Positions 30,902 to 42,062 of a DNA stretch of 64,000 nt are shown here, piece by piece. The DNA lies in NCBI GenBank assembly GCA_003255065.1, contig QAOA01006669.1:1-64000 (forward strand), read 5' to 3'. The DNA comes from Cercis canadensis. Its lineage: Eukaryota > Streptophyta > Magnoliopsida > Fabales > Fabaceae. The position numbers and the translations under genes were made by a program. Position 1 is the first letter of the stretch. Every line of letters starts with the position of its first letter. The notes under the pieces are model-generated. The model searched no databases. It worked only from the letters and a program-made list of their open reading frames with translations, and was not told the origin of the DNA.

Positions 30902-33089
30902 GATGTAATTGTGGTGGCTAGACTTTATTGACTTGCTTGGAGGAGAGGTTTCAGAGTCACCGTCATAGTCAATTTGACTACAAAAATAAAAAAGAAATTA
31001 CATATATTTGTCAAATGCTTTATCCAAACACACTCTAAAGATTTCATCCATATATTGAACTAGACCTCATCAATATCCCAAATTAAAAAGTTTTAGTTTA
31101 TCTAATAACAATAATAATAAAAAAAAAGAATTACATAGCATAACNATAAAAAAAAAAAAGAATTACATAGCATAACCATCACTTTCCTTATTTATTTCTA
31201 ACACCATTTCTGTCTTTCCTTGCACATCTTTGCTATTCTCTATTCTCTCTCTCTCCTATATTATTTTGAGAGGTTCACCCTATAACTACACTTCTATATA
31301 TATACAAGTGGCATTTCAATAATATACACAATATTTGTTTCAAGAAAAGAAATATGCTGCCATTTCGTTGTCCTGCATATATTAGTGTTCTTTTTTTTTT
31401 TTTTTCTTTTCTCATTTTTTTGGTTAATAAGTTTAATTTTTGTACTACATTTAAATGTCTATGAAGAAATGAGTTGCGCTACTCATATATTTCAATTTTA
31501 TACCATTTCATAACACACTTGTCAACTATTTTATAATTTTAACTAGGCTCAGTTGAAACTATTTCTGAATAGCCCAATTCAATTAGGGTGCACTATGATA
31601 TGGAATGGTATAAAATTGAGATTTATGAGCAACATTTCTCAAAAGAAATTTATTAAAGAGCTGTTCAATTGTGAATCCATGAAGATGGTCTCCTTTTCTC
31701 CCTTATCGCCTCTTTCTCTCACTTAGAAAGAATTAATTCATATAGATATAAAACTTAATACAATTACATCATTGAATAATATATTAAAATTATTTTCTTT
31801 TTGGATGTCAAAGTTTCTGTTCCCTCTTTATACTCCTCTCCTCTTCCCTTATTATAGCCATTTTATATATTAAATTTTAGATTAACTAAACTTGGCATAT
31901 ATACTTAATCAAATATTTGATAGTTTATATTTTCACAACAATATTCCAAGTTAGTAGAAGAAAAATCAATCGTACAAATTGATTTTTTTTTTCTTAGTAT
32001 TAGTGTTCAATCCAAATCTATATGATGGAAAATTTTAATCTAAAGCCACGAGATGTAGTTTATTGGTGACAGATGTGGATAGTTTATAGGAGGTCAAGGA
32101 ATTAAACCACCCACCATCATGTACCAAAATAAAAACTTTGTCTAACAATGAAATGTTAATCATACTAGTGAATTACATGATGACACAGAGGTTTCCCAAG
32201 ACCTCTAGGAAATTACCCAAATCTCTTCACCAATGAATCAAACCTAATGACTTATACTAATATCAATTATATAATAACTCATTTATAACCGATATAAAAC
32301 ATATCACCTTACTAGTATTTCAATAATGTGCGCAATGTTTGTACAGCTAAAAAAAATAATAATATACACGCTGCATCAGAACCAATTACGTGCTTGTGCG
32401 GTCCCCCCTTTATCTTCTCTCCCTCTTTTTAAATCCTTGTTGTCTATACACTTAAAACAAATCTATTAAAAAATTTATTGAAGGATTCTGTGTAAATACA
32501 ATATATTTCACATTCATGTGGGGATATATATCACTATAGGAATTAACAATATTATATATATAGGTCTTGGACAATTGCTACAACAGAAGAATGTGAAGTA
32601 ATTCCATGTCATAAAGCACCAATTTGCTTATATATGGCTAGTTTAAAAATTGTCCAAAACTTCTTATTTTCGAATTGCTATTTTTAGTTATCTTATTTAA
32701 TATTGAAATTATGATACTAGTAGAAAAGATTGCAACACGACCAAAAACATAAAAATATAAAAATGAACTCTGACCACCTAGCAGTGTTGTTTGCCGTGTG
32801 GAGTTGGAAAGTTCAACCCTTCTGTGGCTCTAATTGGTTGAACCAACCACAATTAATAGTTTTGACCTACTCCAACGAGAACCTACTGTTTATACAGCTG
32901 AACCATAACTCGCCGAAAAGCTGAAACATTTTCACTCTAGAGATTGAAGAGAAATGACAGAGTCACTAGACAAGACTTGGATATTTATTTTTGAAGAGAC
33001 TTTGAAATTTTTCAATAAGCACTAGTCCAAAATAATCCTCTGGGGTTGGTTGTAGGAGACATCTCTATAGCGACGTATACCAGGTTCAT
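30902..33089. other. Gene-free stretch upstream of the KCS gene
   Basis: AT-rich and unique-looking apart from a short duplication at the N (31145) and CT- and AT-rich simple repeats. No convincing frame; a 64-codon frame at 32730-32924 has no recognisable features. An AC-element-like GGTTGGT (33044-33050), the complement of ACCAACC bound by plant MYB factors, lies near the gene. Confidence 0.55.
31113..31176. repeat. Short duplication flanking an N join
   Basis: About 31 bases ending AGAATTACATAGCATAAC occur just before and just after the N at 31145. This suggests unresolved contig overlap. Confidence 0.75.
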
Positions 33090-33111
33090 GCAAGTTGTAT
33101 ATACAACTTGC
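33090..33111. promoter_or_regulatory. Perfect 22-bp palindrome in the KCS promoter
   Basis: GCAAGTTGTATATACAACTTGC reads identically on both strands. It lies about 30 bp upstream of the TATA box and 98 bp upstream of the start codon. The half-site CAAGTTG/CAACTTG resembles MYB-type recognition words. Function as a dimer binding site is inferred. Confidence 0.5.
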
Positions 33112-33139
33112 ACATTTGACCGAACTGGCATCTTTTCTT

Positions 33140-33150
33140 TTATATATATA
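33140..33150 (+). promoter_or_regulatory. TATA box of the KCS gene
   Basis: TTATATATATA about 60 bases upstream of the ATG, followed by a pyrimidine-rich stretch (CTACCTTCCCTTCCTTG) typical of plant transcription start regions. No other TATA of similar quality lies closer to the start codon. Confidence 0.6.
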
Positions 33151-33209
33151 CATACATATATGTACTTTCCCACAAGAAGCAAACCCCTACCTTCCCTTCC
33201 TTGTTAGCC

Positions 33210-34613
33210 ATGGAAACTCATATTTTGCTCTTATGCCTTGTTCCTCTATGCTATTCTTTTTTCTGCCTGTTTAAGTTGATTCTTCAACGTCGAGGTCAAT
33301 CTTGTTACATGTTGGCCTATGAGTGCTATAAACCCAAAGAAGAAACAAAACTTGACACAGACTCTGCTGCACGAATCGTGCTACGAAACAAAAACCTGGG
33401 TTTGGAGGAATACAGATTCCTCTTGAAAACCATGGTGAGCTCAGGCATTGGGGAGAACACTTACTGCCCAAGAAATGTTCTTGAGGGAAGAGAAGAAAGC
33501 ACCACTCTTGAAGATGCCTATCAAGAAATGGACGAGGTCATGTTTGACACACTTGACAAACTCTTCGCAAAGACTGGCTTTTCTCCATCTGACATTGACA
33601 TTCTTGTTGTCAATGTGTCTTTGTTTGCGCCGTCTCCGTCGCTTACCGCTCGAATCATTAACAGGTACAAGATGAGGCAAGACATTAAAGCCTTCAACCT
33701 TGCAGGGATGGGTTGCAGTGCAAGTGTTATTGGTATTGATTTGGTGCAGCAACTGTTCAAGACCCGCAAGAACTCACTTGCCATTGTTGTGAGCACTGAA
33801 TCTTTTGCTCCAAATTGGTATTGTGGGAGAGAAAAGAACATGATGCTCTCAAACTGCCTCTTTCGGTCTGGAGGTTGTTCTATGCTCTTCACAAACAAGC
33901 TTTCGCTGAAGAAATGTGCAATCTTGAAGCTCAAGCTTATGGAACGAACCCAGTTTGGCGCAAACGATGAAGCTTATGGATGCTGCATACAAGTGGAAGA
34001 TCAGCAAGGGTACCGAGGGTTTTGCCTCACAAAGAATCTTGTAAAGGCTGCTGCTCAAGCCTTGACGGTGAACCTCCAAGATATGGTGCCTAAAATGCTG
34101 CCGTTATGGGAGCTAGTCCGGTTTCTCACGGTGTCTCTCCGGCATGGTAAGATGCAGAAAGGCCTAACATTCAATGTGTTGGGAGGGGTTTTGAATTTCA
34201 AGTCAGCGATAGAGCATTTTTGTCTGCACCCTGGTGGAAGGGCAGTGATTGATGGGGTTGGTAAAGGGTTAGGGCTTAATGAATATGATCTTGAGCCAGC
34301 TAGAATGGCACTTCACCGTTGGGGTAACACTTCTGCTGGTGGTCTTTGGTATGTTTTGGGTTACATGGAGGCTAAAAAGAGGCTTAAGAAGGGTCATAGG
34401 ATTTTGATGATTAGCCTCGGAGCTGGGTTTAAGTGCAACAACTGTGTTTGGGAAGTAATGAGGGATTTGGAGGATAGTAATGTGTGGAAAGAGTGCATAG
34501 ATAGTTACCCTCCAAAATCAATAAATAACCCTTTCAAGGAGAAGTATAGTTGGATCCATGATGACCTTCTTAACTTTGTGAGGTTTGACTTTAGTAAGTT
34601 AAGCCAAATCTAG
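33210..34613 (+). CDS. 3-ketoacyl-CoA synthase (KCS12/KCS19-like), intronless
   Basis: 467 residues from ATG 33210; an in-frame TTG nine bases earlier is not the start. The enzyme condenses malonyl-CoA with a long-chain acyl-CoA, the first and chain-length-setting step of very-long-chain fatty acid elongation in the endoplasmic reticulum, feeding waxes, cutin, suberin or sphingolipids. An N-terminal hydrophobic segment (about residues 5-25) fits a membrane anchor. The FAE1/CUT1-type condensing domain follows, with the nucleophile Cys169 in NLAGMGCSAS. The C-terminal part holds His340 (HPGG), His369 (ALHRWGNTS) and Asn373, so the catalytic set is complete. The length is normal for the family. 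The sequence VNVSLFAPSPSLTARIINRY and overall similarity as I remember it place it nearest Arabidopsis KCS19/KCS12, whose substrates are little known. No intron, as in several KCS genes. It looks intact and is the only clear host gene here. Confidence 0.95.
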   Translation: METHILLLCLVPLCYSFFCLFKLILQRRGQSCYMLAYECYKPKEETKLDTDSAARIVLRNKNLGLEEYRFLLKTMVSSGIGENTYCPRNVLEGREESTTLEDAYQEMDEVMFDTLDKLFAKTGFSPSDIDILVVNVSLFAPSPSLTARIINRYKMRQDIKAFNLAGMGCSASVIGIDLVQQLFKTRKNSLAIVVSTESFAPNWYCGREKNMMLSNCLFRSGGCSMLFTNKLSLKKCAILKLKLMERTQFGANDEAYGCCIQVEDQQGYRGFCLTKNLVKAAAQALTVNLQDMVPKMLPLWELVRFLTVSLRHGKMQKGLTFNVLGGVLNFKSAIEHFCLHPGGRAVIDGVGKGLGLNEYDLEPARMALHRWGNTSAGGLWYVLGYMEAKKRLKKGHRILMISLGAGFKCNNCVWEVMRDLEDSNVWKECIDSYPPKSINNPFKEKYSWIHDDLLNFVRFDFSKLSQI

Positions 34614-34810
34614 AAGAGAGAAATGGTAAAATGGCATAAACTCACAAACAATACAAAGTTAATGTTGTGTTCATGGTTTAACTATATAAATGATACTTTT
34701 TCATGTCAATGGAAACATAGATACATAAGTTCAGAGAGAAAGAAAGTGTAGAGTTTGTTGAGGTTATAAATTCTTAAACGTTTATCTGTTGTACTTTGTG
34801 TTATTAATGA

Positions 34811-34816
34811 AATAAA
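34811..34816 (+). terminator. Poly(A) signal of the KCS gene
   Basis: AATAAA about 200 bases after the stop codon, with T-rich and TTGTACTTTGTG-type sequence upstream as plant 3' ends often show. Confidence 0.5.
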
Positions 34817-35292
34817 GTTCATGTCATTTTATGAGTATGTCTGATTTTAATTGGAGTTATCAATAGACAAAGGTTGTATCATGCTTTCTTTTTCTAGTTA
34901 GTTTTTTCAGTATGTGGTTTTCTTGTTTAAGGCAAGAAATTATTTTTATTTTTTAGCTATAAACTATCAACTCTGAGCAAAGAAAAAGAAAAAAAATGAC
35001 TTCCAATTATTTTCCGTAATTGCAATATTTCGTGTTTCCGTTTCTGCCATAATGAATACCCTAGACCTGAATGCATTGTACGCTTGCACATGAGGTGCAT
35101 TATACTCAAACTCATCCATTATTGTCATACCGAAAAATTGTACGTACAAGTATTAATAACTGACCTCCTTACCCATGGAAGGCACAATAAAATAATTAAA
35201 AAAATGAATTAATTGCGTTGGCCCTATAAAGGAAATTAAAGTCAAGGTGGACGATGACCTTCTGGCACATTTATTGCTTGTAACTCTCACTT

Positions 35293-36461
35293 GGTGATTC
35301 ATTTATGTGTATCAGATTCAACTGACTTTTTACCAGAGTAGCTTTATTTTATGGAGGTTGCTATTCTACTTTACTCAAATGGGTGGGGTAAAAAGAATAA
35401 ACATGTTTACTGATAGTTTGGAGTAAAAAGAATTTTTTATTTTGACACCATTGCGAAGATTTCAAAAAATTAAATCACTTTGTATTTGTCATAACCATTA
35501 ATTTCTTGTAAGAGGCATAAACATAGCAATACAGGAAACATACCGAAAAATAAATAATGTTTTGTTTTGATCCTATTAAATTCAAGTTCAGTTAACAATT
35601 TGAGAATGAGACCCATACTGGGTGATTCAATTTTTTGAGATATTTGCGATGATACCAAAATCAAAAGTTGGTTCTATTCTAAACTTCTAGTAATTTTTTT
35701 ATTTTTATTTTTATCCCACTCATATGAGTGAGGTAGGATAGAGTCCACCTTATTTTATAAATGACTAAAATACAGAAGGTTCTAAGTTACCATATTATGT
35801 AGGGGGAGTAAGAGTGGAAAACATCTTTCACTAGTAATTCAAGGTGGAACGAATTTAATTTTGGTATCATTGCAGANGGTGATTCATTTATGTGTATCAG
35901 ATTCAACTGACTTTTTACCAGAGTAGCTTTATTTTATGGAGGTTGCTATTCTACTTTACTCAAATGGGTGGGGTAAAAAGAATAAACATGTTTACTGATA
36001 GTTTGGAGTAAAAAGAATTTTTTATTTTGACACCATTGCGAAGATTTCAAAAAATTAAATCACTTTGTATTTGTCATAACCATTAATTTCTTGTAAGAGG
36101 CATAAACATAGCAATACAGGAAACATACCGAAAAATAAATAATGTTTTGTTTTGATCCTATTAAATTCAAGTTCAGTTAACAATTTGAGAATGAGACCCA
36201 TACTGGGTGATTCAATTTTTTGAGATATTTGCGATGATACCAAAATCAAAAGTTGGTTCTATTCTAAACTTCTAGTAATTTTTTTATTTTTATTTTTATC
36301 CCACTCATATGAGTGAGGTAGGATAGAGTCCACCTTATTTTATAAATGACTAAAATACAGAAGGTTCTAAGTTACCATATTATGTAGGGGGAGTAAGAGT
36401 GGAAAACATCTTTCACTAGGAATTCAAGGTGGAACGAATTTAATTTTGGTATCATTGCAGA
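35293..36461. repeat. 584-bp direct duplication astride an N join
   Basis: 35293-35876 and 35878-36461 match with a single visible difference (CACTAGTAATTC against CACTAGGAATTC). Copy 2 starts exactly after the N. This is most simply explained as one locus assembled twice. Confidence 0.85.
35408..35692. mobile_element. MITE-like foldback, copy 1
   Basis: 285 bp with long inverted ends: TACTGATAGTTTGGAG at the left pairs with TACTAGAAGTTTAGAATA as the complement of the right end. Arms of about 70 bases include GAAGATTTCAAAAAATTAAATCAC and its counterpart (here abbreviated). No coding capacity. It is repeated at 35993-36277 through the N-flanking duplication. The superfamily is undetermined because no clear target-site duplication is visible. 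Confidence 0.65.
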
Positions 36462-36699
36462 GATATGAAAAACTTAGTCATTCAGTATGGGTTACATCCT
36501 CAAATTGTTGACTGAATTTGAGTTTAATAAGGTCAAAGAAAATTACTAATATTTTAATATGTTTTCTAACACTTTTTATGTATTGCTCTTTTTATGCATT
36601 TTATAATGAATTAATTGGCATAAATTGAATGACTTTATTTTTTGAGATCTTCATGATAGTATCAAAATCAAAAGTTCATTCTTTCCGAAACTCTTAGTG
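36414..36699. mobile_element. MITE-like foldback, copy 2 (diverged)
   Basis: 286 bp with inverted ends CACTAGGAATTC and, complemented, CACTAAGAGTTTC. It contains the same inner words as copy 1 (TTTTGGTATCATTGCAGAGATAT and the complement of TCATGATAGTATCAAAATC, given in part). Same length as copy 1 but clearly diverged, so an independent insertion of the family. Confidence 0.65.
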
Positions 36700-37274
36700 A
36701 TAAGTGTTTTCTATTTTTATCCTTTAAGATATTAAAGGTAGTCTAACATCCCCTAAAATGCAACTTAGTGATAGGATAACAATACCCTAATTGGGGTATG
36801 CCTCAACTCTCTTTCCACTAACTGACTTGAGCATTAGAGATGACTCTGTAGCTAAAAGTTTGGCTTCCCCTTCTTGTACTCTCCTCTTTGTATAAGGTCT
36901 TGATGAGCCAGTTCATTAACACTTTATTTGTGTATCCTTTTTTATATACCACTCTTAAACTTCAATTTTACACCAAGACCTTGAGTAAAAAGTTAACATA
37001 GAACTTCTAAATTTTTTACTTAAATTTTTAATTAATTATTACTACATAACCTATTAGTAGGTTTTAAAATTCATATGTCCCTAAAAAAAAAATTCACATG
37101 TCATTGGAGTAAAAAGCAACATAAAACTTCAAAGGATGCTTTATTTTTTGTACAATTTTAGTTAATTAGTGATAGTAAATATCTTTAAGGGGACACTTCA
37201 ATAATTGAGCATTTAGTATTTTATCAAAGAGGTTCTGTATTCAAATTTAATTAAGATTGGGTGAGATAAGATTT

Positions 37275-37969
37275 TGTTAGAGATTCAACCTGCACAACCA
37301 ATCAAACAAAACACCAAGCAATACCAGAATAGCAATAGAAAAACTTAAAGTAATATCACAAGCAGTTGACAAACAGAAATTAAACCAGAAACGGAAAAAC
37401 AGAGTAAAGGAAGAAGAACACCAGAATTTACGTGGTTCAGCCAAGATGGCTTACATCCACGGGAGAGAGCAGTTCCAATATGATTAACTCAATCAAGATC
37501 AACTTCTGTTACAATAGAATACCCCCTTGGCCTTTGTTCTTGCTCTTTCACCATATACCAACCCAAGTCTCTCTCTATTCTTCTCTCTCAATCTCTCTAT
37601 TCTTCTCTTCTATGACTTTTCTCAAGCCCATAAATGCTAATATGAAGTTCTCTCTAACTACACACATCACACGTTTATATAGGAACTAGTAATCAGTCGG
37701 TTATGACCATTAACTAACTAATAACTGATTTATGAGACACAAACGTCCACTGCGAACATGGCCATGTCTGAGGCCGTGTCTGTAGTCCAAAGACTTATTT
37801 CAACGTCCACCGTGAACATGGCCGTGTCTGAGGCCATGTCTGCAAACATGGCCATGTCTGAGGCCATGTCGGCATTCTAGAGACTCCCTTAAGTGACACG
37901 CCCTAGACCCATAAGAGAACACAGTCGTGTTTAACCCGTGTCACCATTATTGAAGAGCTAATCATCACA
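37275..37969 (-). repeat. 3' LTR of copia element D
   Basis: 695 bp, TGTTAGAGATTC to ATCATCACA on the plus strand (TG...CA). The adjoining TTTCTCCAGC (complement GCTGGAGAAA) is the polypurine tract. A TATA box (minus strand CTATATAAA, about 37674-37682) lies just downstream of a repeat island at about 37740-37930, built from CATGGCCATGTCTGAGG and CCGTGTCTG words. Confidence 0.85.
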
Positions 37970-38167
37970 TTTCTCCAGCTTGGCTCTTAAATCATAAAAG
38001 GTTCAATCAAGTGCTGCTCTCCCTCTTATGAATTATCCTTCATAGAACCCCATTAAGTCCAAGCAATGCTTGAACTTAGCATGAGGTAATGACTTTGTGA
38101 ATACATCAGCTAGATTCTCTTCTGATGCAACCTTCTCCACCAAAACCTCCTTAGTCTCAATCACATC

Positions 38168-41100
38168 TCAAATAAAATGGAGTCTAGCATCAATATGCTT
38201 TGACCTCTCATGATAAACTTGATGTTTTGAGAGATGTATGACACTTTGATTGTCACAGTATATTGTGATACTATCTTGACTTATTCCAAGTTCACCAATC
38301 ATGCCCTTGAGCCACATAACGTCCTTAACACCCTCTGCAAGAGCTATATACTCAGCTTGAGTTGTAGACAAAGCCACCACAGACTGAAGCATGGACTTCC
38401 AACTGATTGCAGTGCCAAATAGAGTGAATACATATCCTGACAAGGACTTCCTTGTATCAACATTTCCAACATAATCTCAATCCACATATCCCTTAATTGC
38501 TTCTTCATCTTATGGTTTCCTTTTAAACTTCAAACTAGAAGCCAATGAGCCATTCAAGTATCTTAGCACCCATTTCAAAGCTTCCCAGTGTGTTGGTCCA
38601 GGATCTGCCATGAACCTGCTAACAACACTCACAACATATGCCAAATTTGGTATACTACACACCATGCCATACATAATATTTCCAACTCCACTTGCATAGG
38701 AGATTGCAACCATTCTAACCCTTTCTTCATCTGTGCTAGGTGCTTGTTGGACAGAAAGTTTATAGTGTTGCCCCAAAGGAGTTGTAACTAGTATAGACAT
38801 ATGCATTATATATCTCTCAACTACTCTCTTCATGTAGCCTTGCTGATATAGGAATAACTCCCTTTTTGATCTATCCCTGATGATGTCCATTCCTAGAATT
38901 TTCTTGGTAGCTCCAAGCTCCTTCATCTCGAACTCAGAATTCAACTCAATCTTGAGTTTATCAATTTCAGCTTTACTTGAACTATCTATTAAGATGTCAT
39001 CTACATATAATAGCAAGTACAAAGGTGATTTTTCATTCTATCTCAAGATCTAAACACAGTTGTCATAACTACTTCTTTGGAAATTCATTTTCATCATAAA
39101 TTCATCAAACCTTTTATACCACTGCCTAGGACTTTGCTTCAAATCATATAGAGACTTCTTTAGTAAACAGACATTATTCTTGTCTTCAATAAAGCCCTCA
39201 GGTTGCTGCATGTATATGGTTTCCTTGAGATCACCATGAAGGAAAGATGTTTTAACATCTAGTTGTTCCATTTCAAGGTCAAACTGAGTAACTAGAGACA
39301 AAAGAATTCTGATAGAACAGTGTTTAACAACAGGTGAAAAGATTTCATTGAAATCAACTCCTTCAACCTGTATAAATCCCTTGGCCACAAGCCTTGCTTT
39401 AAATCTAGCCTTCTCAACTCCTAGAATACCTTCCTTTCTTTTGAAGATCCATTTACAACCCCTCTGATTTTCAGGTAGATCAACCAAAATCCAAGTCTTT
39501 TTCTTGTCTAGAGATTTCATTTCTTTTGTCATTGCTGCCAACCAGTTGTGAGTGTCTCTACTCTTGAGTGCTTCTTTAACATTTGTAGGTTCAGGGTCTT
39601 GTATTTCTTTAGCAACATTTAGAGCATAGCATATGAGGTCAGCATAGCCAAATCTCTTAGGTGGTATGATCCTTCTCCTTGCTCCATTCTAACCAAGCGA
39701 TATTCATTTTGAACTGGTTTAGTAAGTTGATCAACAACAACTTCCTCTTCAGTTTGAGTTATCCCTTCAATGACATGGTAAGTTGGTAACTCCACCTTAA
39801 TTTGAGTACTTTCTTGCTCAATTTCCTTGTTGTTGGTTTCTCCTTGGTCTTTATCCAACATAGCCATTATGGTTTCATCAAAGATTACATCCCTGCTCAC
39901 TATGCACTTAGGCTCACCAGGTTCCATCCTCCATAGCTTGTATCCCTTGACTCCAGTAAGGTATCCTATGAATGCATACTTGATTGCTCGAGCACCAAGC
40001 TTGTCTTGCTTGACATGAGCAAAATCCAAAGCACCAAATGCCCTCAAATGAGAGTAATCTACAGGTCTTCCATTCCACAGCTCCATAGGTGTTTTAAAAC
40101 CTATAGCAGAAGATGGACATCTATTGATCACGTGTATAGCAATGATAGCAGCTTCACCCCATAAGCTTTTAGGTAGTCATGCACTCAACAACATGCATCT
40201 TACACGTTCTAGAATAGTTTTGTTCATTCTCTCTGCCAAGCCATTCTGCTGAGGAGTTCTTGCAACAGTCTTATGTATTTGAATTCCTTTCTTCCTGCAA
40301 AACTCATTAAACTGCTCTGAAACAAACTCTGGGCCTTTGTCAGTCCTTAAAGTTTTAAGTTTAGTTCCCATTTGATTTTCTATTAGTGTGTGCCATTCTT
40401 TAAATTTTTCAAAGGTGTCACTCTTGTTTTTCAATATGTAAATCCACAATCTCCTAGAGTAGTCATCAATGATGGTGAGAAAATAAAACCTCCCTCTATG
40501 AGTCCTTGTTCTTGCTAGACCCCAGAGATCTGAGTGAGCATACTCGAAGGGTCCTTTTGCATTATGCATATCAGCTTCAAACTTAACTCTTTGAGCCTTT
40601 CCTAATATGCATTGATAAAAAAAAAGTCTAATTTATCTATTTTATCACCATTTAACAGATTTTTTTTTGCTAATTTAACTAAATGTCTCTCACTAACATG
40701 TCCTAATCTCATGTGCCACAGTTTGGTTTTATCAATGTGTGTTTGACTTGCAACAGAGGCTTGTGTTATTATAGTAGAGCCATCAAGAATATATAAGTCA
40801 TTCCTTTTAATTCCTTTAGCAATTATCAGTTCATCATTAGAAATTCTCATAACTCCATGCTTAATTTTAGTAAGGTATCCTAAACTATCAAACATGCTTA
40901 TAGATATGAGATTTCTTTTAAGTTCTGGTACGTACCTTACACCTTGCAGCAAAATTTCTTGGCCATTGAACATTCTTAATCTAATAGAGCCTATGCCTTG
41001 AACATTGCATGCTTTGTTATTGCCAAGCAGCACCACTCCACCTTCTTTTAGGTCTATGGTCTCAAAAAAATCTTTCCTTGGACACATATGGTATGAATAA

Positions 41101-41288
41101 CTAGAATCCATCACCCAATCCTCCTCAATTTTAGTATTTGAAACTACTATAGCACCAACAGTATCATAACCATCTGTGACTATGGGTGCATCACCCAATT
41201 CTTGAGGTTTCTTGAATTCCTTGCCCGTTCTTTTTAGACAATCCCTCTTTAAATGACCTTTCTTGTGACAGTGAAAGCACTTAAACAT
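38168..41288 (-). pseudogene. pol region of copia element D
   Basis: Minus-strand domains in order: CCHC knuckle CFHCHKKGHLKRDC (near 41280), protease-side motif WVMDSSYSYHMCPRK, pre-integrase HLxHxC-like segment (LWHMRLGHVSERHL), integrase core (DDYSRRLWIYIL, LRTDKGPEFVSEQF, NGLAERMNKTILERVRCML; about 40180-40570), RT (WIFKRKEG, then MYLLLYVDDILI near 39020), and RNase H (ALSTTQAEYIALAEG, then YCDNQSVIHLSK; 38168-38443). Product in life: the copia polyprotein. It is broken by several breaks. Confidence 0.88.
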
Positions 41289-41930
41289 GGTTTGTGACTA
41301 GTTCTTGGATTTTGATCTGGACTTATTCCTTTTTAAGATTCTTTTCTCATGTTTGCTCCTTGACATGTCCAGCCCCTCTCCCTGGTCGTCATTCTTCATT
41401 TCTTGTTTCTTCTAGAGTTCCTTTGCTCGAATTGAGGACTGCACTTCTTCAAGAGTGATGGTTTGCTCCCTTCCAAACAACATGGCATCCTTGAAATGTT
41501 CATACACCTTAGGTAGAGCACTGAGTAATATTAGAGCTTTGTCTTCATCCTTTAACTTGACCTCAATGTTCTCCAGATCATCAAGAATCTTGTTGTAGTT
41601 TGCTATTTGATAAGTGAGCATCTTTTCTTAAGTCATCTTGAAAAAGTAGAGTTACTGCTTCATGAATAGGCGATTGGCAAGGGATTTAGCCATGTACAGT
41701 GACTCTAGCTTGAGCCATATCACAGCAGCAGATGGTTCTCTGGCTACCTCCCTCAGTGCCTTGTCCTTAAAGCACAAGATTATTGCACTCTTGGCCTTCT
41801 CCAACAAATCTTTCTTTTCTTTCTCGAACAAAGACTTAGAAGATGCAGAGTCTCCCTTCAAAGATCAGCTAGTCCTTGTTGCACTAGGATTGCTTGCATC
41901 TTGATCTTGATCCTCCATAGCCCAAAGTCA
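41289..41930 (-). pseudogene. gag region of copia element D
   Basis: Minus-strand gag of the UBN2 type: LLEKAKSAIILCFKDKALRE, AAVIWLKLESLYMAKSLANR, then YNKILDDLENIEVKLKDEDK and LLSALPKVYEHFKDAMLFGR. It directly precedes the zinc knuckle that opens the pol region. Broken. Confidence 0.8.
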
Positions 41931-41994
41931 TTGGAGCCAGAAAATTTCTCAATGTCATACTTGGTTGTTCTCATGGTTGAGTATTTTCTTCATT

Positions 41995-42013
41995 TCCCAC
42001 AGATGGCGCCAAT
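41995..42013 (-). promoter_or_regulatory. Primer-binding site of copia element D
   Basis: On the minus strand ATTGGCGCCATCTGTGGGA follows the LTR end directly. The location and the TGGCG start fit a primer-binding site. The tRNA is not identified. Confidence 0.65.
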
Positions 42014-42062
42014 TGTTAGAGATTCAACCTGCACAACCAATCAAATAGAGCACCAAGCAATA
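42014..42062 (-). repeat. 5' LTR of copia element D, first part
   Basis: TGTTAGAGATTCAACC to CACCAAGCAATA, aligning with 37275-37323. It is cut by element C after the sequence CAATA, which is repeated at 54130-54134 as the target-site duplication. Confidence 0.9.

Larger units (their letters stand above)
34817..37274. other. Gene-free stretch downstream of KCS, with MITEs
   Basis: No coding frame is convincing. It contains a near-perfect 584-bp duplication about the N at 35877 and two diverged members of one MITE family. The remainder (36700-37274) is AT-rich and unassigned. Confidence 0.55.

Noticed and set aside
33201-33209. Upstream TTG as start of the KCS protein
   Set aside because: ATG 33210 gives the normal family N-terminus and length, and plants rarely use TTG. 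The extra three codons add nothing recognisable.
33271-34079. Minus-strand frames inside the KCS gene
   Set aside because: They are antisense shadows of a well-supported, conserved coding sequence on the plus strand.
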